A stretch of DNA of 64,000 nt from NCBI GenBank assembly GCA_942493385.1, contig OW818699.1:2294001-2358000 (forward strand), read 5' to 3'. Of this stretch, positions 26,374 to 33,592 are shown one piece after another. Position numbers and translations under genes: made by a program. Positions within the stretch are counted from its first letter, which is position 1. Each line of letters begins with the position of its first letter. Under the pieces are notes generated by a model, which saw nothing but the letters and a program-made list of their open reading frames with translations, searched no databases and had not been told where the DNA came from. The DNA is from UBA8389 sp942493385. Lineage in GTDB: Bacteria; Bacteroidota; Bacteroidia; Bacteroidales; UBA1402.

Positions 26374-26880
26374 ATGCAATCCGACGATAAACACTGGTAC
26401 GCCCTTTACACTGCCCCGCGTGCCGAAAAAAAGGTGAGCGACCGCTTTACCGAAGCCGGCATCGAACACTACCTTCCCCTACAAACCGTTAAACGCCGCT
26501 GGAGCGACCGCGTCAAAGAAGTCATCGTCCCCGTGGTGCACGGCTATATTTTCGTACACATCGCCGAAACTGAATTCCGCAACGTAACCCTAATATACGG
26601 TGCCATCGCCTTCATCCGCGAATTCGGGAAACCCGTCGCCATCCCCGACAGCCAGATCCAACGCCTCCGCTTCATGTGCGATTTTTCCGACGAACCCATC
26701 GAATTCATCCTCGAAGACCTCACCAAAGGCGAAACCGTCACCATTGTCAAAGGCCCCCTCCAAGGCCTCGTCGGCGAACTCGTCCAAATCAAAGGCAAAC
26801 ACAAAGTCGTCGTCCGCCTCGAAAAATTCGGATACGCCAGCACCACCATCCCCATCTCCTTCATCGAACGAGAAAAATAA
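26374..26880 (+). CDS. UpxY/NusG-like transcription antiterminator
   Basis: A 168-residue NusG paralogue. The N-terminal NGN domain starts HWYALYTAPRAEKKVSDRFTEAG and is followed by a C-terminal KOW domain (about 118-165, VTIVKGPLQGLVGELVQIKG). In Bacteroides, UpxY proteins head capsule operons and prevent early termination in their 5' leader. Here it heads the polysaccharide region, but about 9 kb of accessory genes separate it from the first export gene. No UpxZ partner is present. Confidence 0.88.
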   Translation: MQSDDKHWYALYTAPRAEKKVSDRFTEAGIEHYLPLQTVKRRWSDRVKEVIVPVVHGYIFVHIAETEFRNVTLIYGAIAFIREFGKPVAIPDSQIQRLRFMCDFSDEPIEFILEDLTKGETVTIVKGPLQGLVGELVQIKGKHKVVVRLEKFGYASTTIPISFIEREK

Positions 26881-26905
26881 TGTTATGGTATTATAAAATA
26901 AATAC

Positions 26906-26913
26906 TATATTTG
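26906..26913 (+). promoter_or_regulatory. Predicted -7 box of the first AlbA_2 gene
   Basis: TATATTTG, 26 bp before the ATG at 26940. Confidence 0.5.
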
Positions 26914-26939
26914 TGAATTCATGATCATTAAAGCCACTA

Positions 26940-28331
26940 ATGAATTCTACAATTTCCGCCATACCAACCACTGAATCAGACCAAGTCGAATTCAAGACAA
27001 CATACAATGATGATGTTATTGCTTCATTGGTCGCATTTTCCAACACAAAAGGTGGGTCAGTCTATATTGGAGTAACCGATAAGGGAGAGGTAAAAGGCCT
27101 TCATACAGGAGCTGAAACCATTCAGGGTTGGATTAACGATATCAAGAACAAAACGAATCCTGCCATCATCCCCGACATAGAATCATTAATCATTCAAGAT
27201 AAACAGGTTATCGTATTAAGTATTGGAGAATACCCCATCAAACCCGTATCCATAAAGGGTAGGTACTATAAAAGAGTTTTCAATTCCAACCATATGATGA
27301 GCATTGACGAGCTTGCAAACGAACACCTCAAAACCATCAACAGTAGCTGGGATTACTATCCAGATCCCATCCACGGAATTGATGCAATTTCCCTTGAAAA
27401 AGTTAATTCTTTCATTCAACATGTCGAACTGCAGAAACAAAGCAAACTCGACTTGGAGCCCATCCAGTTTCTAGAGAAAATGGAAATTGTACGAAATGGT
27501 CAACTCACATTCGGCGGTTTTTTGATGTTCGCTAAAGACTATTGCTCAATTAGTGACATTCAAGTAGGCCGTTTTAAAAGCCCCACCACCATAATCGATT
27601 CCATATCCCTTTGTAGTGATTTGTTTGGTGAAATTGATGAAATCATGACATTTATCCGCAAACACCTTATGGTCGAAATCATCATAACAGGTGAACCCAT
27701 GCATACAAAGCGGTTTGATTACCCCTTAGATGCCATACGCGAGGTGGTTCAAAACATGATTTTACATAGAGATTACCGGGACAGCAGTGCCAGTATCATC
27801 AAAATCTTTGACGATAGGATGGAATTCTTCAATCCAGGAGCATTATTTGGCGGCATAACCATTGACAATCTTCTCTCTGGTCACTATTCCTCCAAAACCC
27901 GCAATAAATTATTAGCAAAGGCTTTTAAGGAGTCAGGTTTGATTGAACAATACGGCTCAGGCATCATGCGAATCCGACGCATCTGTATGGAATATGGTTT
28001 AAAAGACCCCCTTTTCCAAGAAATGCAACAAGGGTTCAAGGTAACTCTGTATAAGGAAGTTCCCAAATCAACGGACTTTAGCAAAGTCGGTGAAAAGGTC
28101 GGTGAAAAGGTCGGTGAAAAGGTCGGTGAAAAGGTCGGTGAAAATCTAACCCAGAATCAAAAGCAAATTCTTGGTCTTATATCCCAAAACAACCAAATTG
28201 CTGCCGCCGAACTCGCCGAGAAAGTACATATTTCGAAGCGAAAAATCGAAGAAAATTTGGCAAAGCTCAAACAAAAAGGCCTACTAAAAAGAGTCGGTCC
28301 AGCAAAGGGCGGCCACTGGGAAATATTGTAA
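26940..28331 (+). CDS. Schlafen/AlbA_2 and ATPase-domain regulator with wHTH, copy 1
   Basis: A 463-residue protein. The N-terminal AlbA_2 (Schlafen-like) domain spans about 10-115 (VEFKTTYNDDVIASLVAFSNTKGG, GRYYKR). A GHKL-ATPase-like domain (HATPase_c_4 type) spans about 250-370, with HRDYR and GSGIMRI. A C-terminal winged helix spans about 405-460. It is often annotated as an ATP-binding or RecG-like helicase-related transcriptional regulator. A linker of five VGEK units (about 383-402) joins ATPase and wHTH. It is paralogous to the gene at 33593. The function is unproven; such proteins occur in defence and toxin-antitoxin neighbourhoods. Confidence 0.82.
   Translation: MNSTISAIPTTESDQVEFKTTYNDDVIASLVAFSNTKGGSVYIGVTDKGEVKGLHTGAETIQGWINDIKNKTNPAIIPDIESLIIQDKQVIVLSIGEYPIKPVSIKGRYYKRVFNSNHMMSIDELANEHLKTINSSWDYYPDPIHGIDAISLEKVNSFIQHVELQKQSKLDLEPIQFLEKMEIVRNGQLTFGGFLMFAKDYCSISDIQVGRFKSPTTIIDSISLCSDLFGEIDEIMTFIRKHLMVEIIITGEPMHTKRFDYPLDAIREVVQNMILHRDYRDSSASIIKIFDDRMEFFNPGALFGGITIDNLLSGHYSSKTRNKLLAKAFKESGLIEQYGSGIMRIRRICMEYGLKDPLFQEMQQGFKVTLYKEVPKSTDFSKVGEKVGEKVGEKVGEKVGENLTQNQKQILGLISQNNQIAAAELAEKVHISKRKIEENLAKLKQKGLLKRVGPAKGGHWEIL
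28086..28145 (+). repeat. 12-bp in-frame tandem repeat, five units
   Basis: GTCGGTGAAAAG repeated five times (last unit ends AAAT), encoding the VGEK linker of the AlbA_2 protein. Copy-number change would alter linker length without shifting the frame. Confidence 0.9.
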
Positions 28332-28346
28332 CCACTTACCAACTCA

Positions 28347-28378
28347 TTTGCAAATATCGCCGTGTTTTTGTATATTTG
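28347..28378 (+). promoter_or_regulatory. Promoter of the DUF6922-like gene
   Basis: TTTG at 28347-28350, 20 bp, then TATATTTG at 28371-28378. The ATG at 28399 is 20 bp downstream. Confidence 0.6.
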
Positions 28379-28398
28379 TTACAGTAACAAACGCTGCT

Positions 28399-28722
28399 AT
28401 GTTTTTCAAAGATTACAAAAAGCATCCCGAAGCAACAGTACGTCAGACTCTATTGTGGGAATACGATATGGAGAAGTTCGATTGGCAAAACATGCGAAAT
28501 GCCGTCGTTCAAAGAGTTGTTGAACGAGGCCGAATGCAAGACTTTTATGCCATCCTAAACCTCTATGGGTTAAAAGGAGTAAAAGAAGCCATAAAAACCA
28601 TTCCCTATCTCAACCCCAAAGACCAATCCTTTGTTTGCACCATATTCAGCATCAAAAAAGAAGAACTAGCATGTTACAAGAAAACACAGTCACAACTGGA
28701 TTCAAAGACTTGGCAGCAATAA
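28399..28722 (+). CDS. DUF6922-like (AbiE-type) antitoxin candidate
   Basis: A 107-residue protein. RQTLLWEYDMEKFDWQNMRNAVVQRVVERG and the following LxxLYGLKGVKEAI resemble the small DUF6922 proteins that precede AbiEii-type nucleotidyltransferase toxins in Bacteroidota. The start at 28399 is chosen because it lies downstream of a good promoter; the 17 upstream codons overlap the promoter itself. The expected toxin gene would begin at the overlapping ATG at 28671, where only a short fragment remains. Confidence 0.6.
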   Translation: MFFKDYKKHPEATVRQTLLWEYDMEKFDWQNMRNAVVQRVVERGRMQDFYAILNLYGLKGVKEAIKTIPYLNPKDQSFVCTIFSIKKEELACYKKTQSQLDSKTWQQ

Positions 28723-28835
28723 TTTTTATTGACATCAACTTTCAGGAACCCATTGTAATCAATATTAGCCCTATCTTCGCCAAGTTTTATCAACCAAAAA
28801 CCAGTTCAAAGTATGATATTTCACGGAGGTTTTAA
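28671..28835 (+). pseudogene. Possible 5' remnant of an AbiEii-like toxin gene
   Basis: From ATG 28671, out of frame with and overlapping the DUF6922-like gene by 52 bp, 54 codons are open. The first residues MLQENTVT match the usual N-terminus of nucleotidyltransferase toxins in these pairs, but the nucleotidyltransferase motif (GGTAL, DxD) never appears. The frame ends inside the next gene. This reads as a deletion of the toxin body. The resemblance rests on a few residues only. Confidence 0.32.
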
Positions 28836-29265
28836 CGAAGTTCGATTGCCCGAAATTATTGTTGGAAAATATGCCAAAGATTTTGGCAGTGGATTCTATT
28901 GTACTGAGCTTCAAGAACAGGCAGTTCGTTGGGCAAAACGCTACGAAACTTCCGTAGTTAGCATCTATGAATACAAGCCAAATTCAAAGTTGAAAGAACT
29001 CGTATTCACAGAAATGACCGAAATCTGGCTTGATTTTGTTGTACAATCGAGAGCTGGTAAAGAACACGAATATGATATCGTTAGCGGCCCGATGGCAAAC
29101 GATCAGATTTATAACTATATATCCGATTATATCAGCGGAGTTTTAACAAAAGAACAATTCTGGATTTTGGCAAAATTCAAACATCCCACTCACCAGATCT
29201 GTTTTTGCACAGAGAACGCACTTAAATGTCTGACATTTATTAAATCCGAAAATCATGACAGGTAG
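28813..29265 (+). CDS. DUF3990 protein, predicted ADP-ribosyltransferase-like, copy 1
   Basis: A 150-residue protein with the DUF3990 pattern: an N-terminal FHGG, then KDFGSGFYCTELQEQAVRWA (about 22-41), EIWLDFV and EYDIVSGPMANDQIY. The spacing of the His, Tyr and acidic elements suggests an ART-like fold, and these genes are commonly part of small toxin-antitoxin-like operons with DUF3791 proteins. The next gene overlaps its end by 11 bp. It is paralogous to 35416-35904. The enzymatic activity is inferred, not seen. Confidence 0.72.
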   Translation: MIFHGGFNEVRLPEIIVGKYAKDFGSGFYCTELQEQAVRWAKRYETSVVSIYEYKPNSKLKELVFTEMTEIWLDFVVQSRAGKEHEYDIVSGPMANDQIYNYISDYISGVLTKEQFWILAKFKHPTHQICFCTENALKCLTFIKSENHDR

Positions 29266-29716
29266 AGAGCCAAAAGAAAGCAATGATATATTCTTTGTTT
29301 GCAGCCTTATTGAGCAAATTGGACGACAAACAAAAAATCACCGTTCAGTTGTGGTCAATGCGATTGGCAGAGAAAAATTGCAGCATCTGTTCGAATTAGC
29401 CGATGTTTATCACAGCGAAAACATAGAGAAAGTAAGCAATGAGTTAATCTTATCCAGCAATATATCAACAGGCACTTTCGATAACGTGGCCGTATCCCTC
29501 TATTCCACGCCTACCATTTGGGATATTGGCAAAGTCTATAAACGACTCATTTTGGAAATCATGAAATACCGAAACAACAATGAGCCTATTCAAATACTAG
29601 TCGAAGTTTATAACTCCTGGATTTCTCGCAAGATCGAAGATTTTAACAGCAGCATGTATTTCGAAAATCCAGATTACATCTTCCAATCCTATTTGACAGG
29701 CGATGTTTTGGCTTAA
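29255..29716 (+). CDS. Hypothetical partner of the DUF3990 protein (DUF3791-related?)
   Basis: A 153-residue protein. The first 60 residues (NDIFFVCSLIEQIGRQTKNHRSVVV then LADVYHSENIEKVSNELI) have the helical pattern of the small DUF3791 proteins usually adjacent to DUF3990. The rest (YSTPTIWDIGKVYKRLILEI) is not recognised. Translation is coupled to the preceding gene by an 11-bp overlap. A role as antitoxin is plausible from context only. Confidence 0.55.
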   Translation: MTGREPKESNDIFFVCSLIEQIGRQTKNHRSVVVNAIGREKLQHLFELADVYHSENIEKVSNELILSSNISTGTFDNVAVSLYSTPTIWDIGKVYKRLILEIMKYRNNNEPIQILVEVYNSWISRKIEDFNSSMYFENPDYIFQSYLTGDVLA

Positions 29717-29800
29717 AACCCTTTTTTCTTGCCTCGCATTTTGCGTATCGCATTTTGCGAATTATTATGTTCAGGGCATTGAGAAAACTTCTAGGCTAAT

Positions 29801-31039
29801 TCATAGACGGTTATCGCTAATCCGAATTTCCCGCAATGGATACCACGTTGCTTTTTCGATGACATTGCTTGTTTCTTCATAACCCAATCGCATAAAATCA
29901 ATGATCTTATCTTCGGGAGGAAAATAAGAGCTGCAATACCTTGGGAAAATTGTTTTTGGAACAATGCCAATATAATCAATACCTGTTATCATCCGCAGAA
30001 TCTCTTCCGCGTCCCTAAGTGTAAAAGGAATGTGGTTTTTGTACAAGGCGATGGCCATCTTTACCGTCTCAAGAACTCGTACACTACTGCTACCTGCCAA
30101 ATTCAATTTCCATCCATTCTCATTTGAATATGCATAAAGTGAGATATGGGTTGAATTTCCACCTCTGCAAATTTCCCAAGGATGACCACCAATTTCGTGC
30201 ATAATCCAATGCTTAAAATCTGCTTCCGAATCCAAATCTAGCTTTGTCATTCCATCATCTCTACCATCTGCCTTTCGTTTGTACATTTCTACGTCACTGA
30301 GATTGTTCTTTTCATCTTTAAAGTAGTCATTTGCAATATATCCAATTCGGCAGTATTCAAAAAAGTCACCTGCAGTCATTTTCTTAAGAGTAAGATTCAA
30401 TTCGGGACTAATCGTTTGATTTACAACTGCTTCAAGTATACAAATATCTTCACTGGAAAGATTGCTCTGAAATGTCAAACCTTCTTCAGGGAAAATGGAC
30501 CAATAGTCTTTTCTAAACAGTTTTCCAAACCTCCTGTTAAATGGTAAATGACTGTTTAGGTGAGCATTATATCCACCAACGTCTGTTTTTATACCATTCA
30601 ACGTCTTCAGTACGATTTCATATAAGCAGCCAATCAAATCCTTGCTAAAATAGGCACGATCAGCAACCTCTTCAGATAAATTGACATGGAACGTCAAAAC
30701 TGAATCGATAAAGAAGTAATACTCCTTTTTATAGGTCATTGTATAAAACTCATACCATTTTGTTTCTTCAGGGTAATCATCATGCCACAATTCCACAAAG
30801 TCCTCGTAGTTTTGAACTATTTCCTCCTCAAGAAATTCTTCATAATCACCATAGTCTTCAATGCTACCCCTGGGTATTTCTATCCAAATGCTACGAAGAT
30901 CATCATCCCCACATGTTTCAATAAAACTTAGTTCATTGTATAGCCTCAATAATGTATCAATACACGCTTTATCCGTGACAACTTTTTCCGATTGGGCCAC
31001 ACGAATGAGGTGGTCAAGTAGTGGTGCTGTTTTTTTCAT
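29801..31039 (-). CDS. Unknown protein, third gene of the RES/Xre operon
   Basis: A 412-residue soluble protein that I do not recognise. It is acidic in its N-terminal third (YGDYEEFLEEEIVQNYEDF) and has a central MHEIGGHPWEICRGGNSTHISLY motif (about 293-315) that looks like a conserved active-site or binding segment. No signal peptide or TM helix is seen. It starts 10 bp after the RES toxin stop codon on the same strand, so it is probably co-transcribed with the toxin-antitoxin pair. It may be cargo, an immunity function or an effector. Confidence 0.6.
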   Translation of the reverse strand: MKKTAPLLDHLIRVAQSEKVVTDKACIDTLLRLYNELSFIETCGDDDLRSIWIEIPRGSIEDYGDYEEFLEEEIVQNYEDFVELWHDDYPEETKWYEFYTMTYKKEYYFFIDSVLTFHVNLSEEVADRAYFSKDLIGCLYEIVLKTLNGIKTDVGGYNAHLNSHLPFNRRFGKLFRKDYWSIFPEEGLTFQSNLSSEDICILEAVVNQTISPELNLTLKKMTAGDFFEYCRIGYIANDYFKDEKNNLSDVEMYKRKADGRDDGMTKLDLDSEADFKHWIMHEIGGHPWEICRGGNSTHISLYAYSNENGWKLNLAGSSSVRVLETVKMAIALYKNHIPFTLRDAEEILRMITGIDYIGIVPKTIFPRYCSSYFPPEDKIIDFMRLGYEETSNVIEKATWYPLREIRISDNRL

Positions 31040-31049
31040 AAGGACCTTT

Positions 31050-31484
31050 TTAAAAAATAAATTCTGTTTCTACCAATTTTACACACTCACCAAAAAGCGG
31101 ATGAATCGTATTGATGGCATAGTTGTATTCCTGATGAATTACGACCGAAGGAAACTTTAATACCAACGATTCTTTTGATGCAAACCAAGAGGCGCCAATT
31201 GCCTGAACTTCAGACCGCCCAGCCATCGTTCGCCATTTGCGAGGCAACTCTTCCAACTGAACTTGACGAATCAAAGTTGCTTCCTCCTTAATAGAAAGCA
31301 CCATCATCCGGTAATTAACACTTGGTAGAATGTTGCTTCTGCGAACCAGCATCTCTAACGTAGCCAACGACCTCGAGCCACTCGCATAAATCACCATCTG
31401 GCCCCCACGATTCCATCTGTTTTCACAGCCAGAAGCCGTTAAGCCATCAGCATGCGCCACACTGCAAATTCGGTACAACTCCAT
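31050..31484 (-). CDS. RES-domain toxin (NAD+-degrading)
   Basis: A 144-residue RES toxin. Family members deplete cellular NAD+ and are neutralised by an Xre/MbcA antitoxin. The R-E-S residues correspond to Arg near 23 (ENRWNRGG), Glu near 44 (LATLEMLVR) and Ser near 113 in FPSVVIHQEYNYAINTIHP. The antitoxin stop codon is followed by GTG ATG; the ATG at 31484 is chosen, the GTG at 31487 being possible. It is second in the operon. Confidence 0.85.
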   Translation of the reverse strand: MELYRICSVAHADGLTASGCENRWNRGGQMVIYASGSRSLATLEMLVRRSNILPSVNYRMMVLSIKEEATLIRQVQLEELPRKWRTMAGRSEVQAIGASWFASKESLVLKFPSVVIHQEYNYAINTIHPLFGECVKLVETEFIF

Positions 31485-31487
31485 CAC

Positions 31488-31919
31488 CTACACATTATCG
31501 CCAAACTCCATAGCAGTCAGGCTATTATCGACAAAACGAACACCTGTCACCGTGTTCAAAAACGAAGCAGGAGCAGCGTCGTCGAAATGGAAGTTCTTCA
31601 ACTTCAACCACTCATCAAAAGCCGTCGACGTGCCAAACACCACCTGTCCATGCTTGAACAAGCCCAACAGGAGCAACAAATGCTCTTTAAACGATTCATT
31701 CCAAGTCGTTTTCAGTTGCGAATAGTTACGCAATGTCCGAGGTGTAACATTCAACCACTCCGACATCGTTTCCAAACTAAAACTCGTCAATTCCTTCAAA
31801 GCATTCAAATATCGCGTATCAATATTCTGCGTTCGAAGCGAATACAATACCTCACTTTCCGAAAGCCTATTCGGAATCCCATCCAAAGCAGTTCCCTGCA
31901 TTTCATAGTCCTTTACCAT
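31488..31919 (-). CDS. Xre/MbcA/ParS-type antitoxin of the RES system
   Basis: A 143-residue antitoxin. The N-terminal part carries an Xre-like helical domain (FSLETMSEWLNVTPRTLRNY). The C-terminal DUF2384 toxin-binding domain has HGQVVFGTSTAFDEWLKLKNFHFDDAAPASFLNTVTG. The open frame continues to 31988, but the -7 box at 31939-31946 lies within that extension, so the Met at 31919 is the start. Two palindromes around the promoter are likely its own operators. Confidence 0.87.
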   Translation of the reverse strand: MVKDYEMQGTALDGIPNRLSESEVLYSLRTQNIDTRYLNALKELTSFSLETMSEWLNVTPRTLRNYSQLKTTWNESFKEHLLLLLGLFKHGQVVFGTSTAFDEWLKLKNFHFDDAAPASFLNTVTGVRFVDNSLTAMEFGDNV

Positions 31920-31938
31920 TCTCTTCAGTTTTAAAAAA

Positions 31939-31946
31939 CAAAAATA
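31939..31946 (-). promoter_or_regulatory. Predicted -7 box of the RES/Xre operon
   Basis: The minus strand reads TATTTTTG, 19 bp before the antitoxin ATG. Confidence 0.6.
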
Positions 31947-31980
31947 GGAAATATTTCCGAGATATATAAGAAATATTTCT
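31947..31980. promoter_or_regulatory. Paired operator sites of the RES/Xre operon
   Basis: Two perfect 12-bp palindromes, GGAAATATTTCC (31947-31958) and AGAAATATTTCT (31969-31980), share the core GAAATATTTC. They are spaced 22 bp centre to centre, about two helical turns, directly upstream of the -7 box. Confidence 0.65.
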
Positions 31981-32084
31981 GTATGCATTAAATTGAAGCT
32001 ATATTTGTATTTATTTTCAAAGAAGGTACAAAACTCCTTTTGACATTGTTAGAGAATGTTCGAACAATTAATTATATTTGTAAT

Positions 32085-32609
32085 ATGGAAATGAGCAAGC
32101 AATGTGTTGATATTGAAATAGATAAACTTACAAATTCTATTGAGAATGTAAGAACAGGGGATTGTTTTCAAACTGAAATACTCTTAGCAAGCAATACGGA
32201 TATTAAAATTGCATCCAAAACTAATGGTTGGCTATTTGATTGGATGTTAGAGTTTCAAAAACCTGATCGGGATGTATACAAATTGACGATCGTAAATAAT
32301 CAGACAAAAATTCAAGGTTTGGTAAGTTTGTCTGAAAAAGAAGACCATGTATATATGAACTTGATTGAGAGTGCTCCATTTAATCTTGGAAAAGAAAAGG
32401 TATATTTGGGTGTACCTGGAAATTTAGTTGCATTTGCTTGCCGTATGGCATTTCACAGGGGATTCAGCGGATATGTTTCATTTATGGCAAAGACTAAGCT
32501 AATAAAGCACTACGAAGAAACTTTAGGGGCGGAATGTATTGGTGGTCAGTTGATGATTATCAACAACCAATCCGCATTAAAATTGGTCAATAAATACTTT
32601 AATAAATAA
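32085..32609 (+). CDS. GNAT-like acetyltransferase
   Basis: A 174-residue protein with a GNAT-like middle: IQGLVSLSEKEDHVYMNLIESAPFN followed by LGVPGNLVAFACRMAFHRGFSGYVSF, which matches the acetyl-CoA-binding strand-helix, and a terminal KLIKHYEETLGA. A TATATTTG box (32073-32080) ends only 4 bp before the ATG at 32085, so the transcript is probably leaderless or starts at the ATG at 32091. A 55-codon gene follows 4 bp after the stop, forming a likely two-gene unit. Confidence 0.65.
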   Translation: MEMSKQCVDIEIDKLTNSIENVRTGDCFQTEILLASNTDIKIASKTNGWLFDWMLEFQKPDRDVYKLTIVNNQTKIQGLVSLSEKEDHVYMNLIESAPFNLGKEKVYLGVPGNLVAFACRMAFHRGFSGYVSFMAKTKLIKHYEETLGAECIGGQLMIINNQSALKLVNKYFNK

Positions 32610-32613
32610 AATT

Positions 32614-32781
32614 ATGGGACTCTTAAAAGAACCTTTAGATGTCGATTTTTTTGTTGACCCAAAAACTTTATCCGAAAGGGAGGAAAGGATAATTACTGAT
32701 TACATAAAGTCAGATAAAGAAAAGAACAACAATCTTCATCCTGCAAAAAAAAGTTCACGTGCTCATAAAGCCAAACTCTAA
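32614..32781 (+). CDS. Small hypothetical protein paired with the GNAT gene
   Basis: A 55-residue ORF too short for most gene callers. ATG at 32614 follows the GNAT stop by 4 bp. The sequence begins MGLLKEPLDVDFFVDPKTLS and continues with EREERIITDYIKSDKEKN, a charged helix, then a basic tail (KKSSRAHKAKL). Small proteins of this kind recur beside GNAT genes in Bacteroidota, where they could act as antitoxin or partner. The function is not known. 32782-32928 holds no feature I can support. Confidence 0.6.
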   Translation: MGLLKEPLDVDFFVDPKTLSEREERIITDYIKSDKEKNNNLHPAKKSSRAHKAKL

Positions 32782-32928
32782 CCCCGTCATATTAAGAATT
32801 ATAACACATTTTTTTATCAATCCCCCCAAAAAACAGGCTTTTTCGAGCTTCACCTTGAAAATTGTTCGTATATTGCAGGCTCAAATTGAGTAACAAAACT
32901 ACTCGATGCGAATGAAAACTACCTTGCT

Positions 32929-33474
32929 ATGCTGGACAGTCTCATAACATCCAAAACCCGAATCAAGCTTTTAATGAAGTTTTTCATCAACAGCGACACG
33001 ACGGCCTACCTTCGCAACCTTGCCGGAGAGTTTGGAGAGTCTACCAACGGCATCCGCCAAGAACTCAACCGCTTCGAAGACGCACACCTCATCGACTCCG
33101 AGGTAGTTCAAAACAAGAAAATCTACAAGGCCAACACCACACACCCTTATTTTCAGGACATCCACCACCTGCTGCTCAAGTACACAGGCATCGACAAAAT
33201 GATCGACATGGTGGTCAACCGCATTGGCCTGCTCGATAAAGCATTCATCATCAACGACTTTGCACAAGGGAAACCGGGCAACGTCCTAGACCTGGTTCTG
33301 GTTGGCGACAGCTTCGACCAGGATTACCTGCATCAGCTCGTCCTCAAAGCCGAAGACCAGCTAACGTTTAAGATCCGCTACATCACCGTAGCCCCCTCAG
33401 AAGTCCAAAACTTCCTGCCGGACAAGACCAAAACCTTGCTCGTCTGGACCAACAAACCTTCTGAGCCGAATTGA
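32929..33474 (+). CDS. Winged-helix regulator with nucleotidyltransferase-like domain
   Basis: A 181-residue protein. The N-terminal ArsR-like winged helix (about 1-70) reads TSKTRIKLLMKFFINSDTTAYLRNLAGEFGESTNGIRQELNRFE. The C-terminal half (about 80-175) resembles a degenerate nucleotidyltransferase-like fold (IINDFAQGKPGNVLDLVLVGD). Genes of this kind often sit near polysaccharide loci in Bacteroidota, where they are presumed regulators. It stands alone between the GNAT pair and the second AlbA_2 gene. Confidence 0.68.
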   Translation: MLDSLITSKTRIKLLMKFFINSDTTAYLRNLAGEFGESTNGIRQELNRFEDAHLIDSEVVQNKKIYKANTTHPYFQDIHHLLLKYTGIDKMIDMVVNRIGLLDKAFIINDFAQGKPGNVLDLVLVGDSFDQDYLHQLVLKAEDQLTFKIRYITVAPSEVQNFLPDKTKTLLVWTNKPSEPN

Positions 33475-33592
33475 CCCCAAAGCCCCAATCCGCAAGGGTA
33501 GGGGCCTAAAGCCCGCAAGGGCGCACCATACTTAAAACCCTTCGCCGCACCCATACCCTGGGAGTGACGAACTTCGACACATACAATACCCA

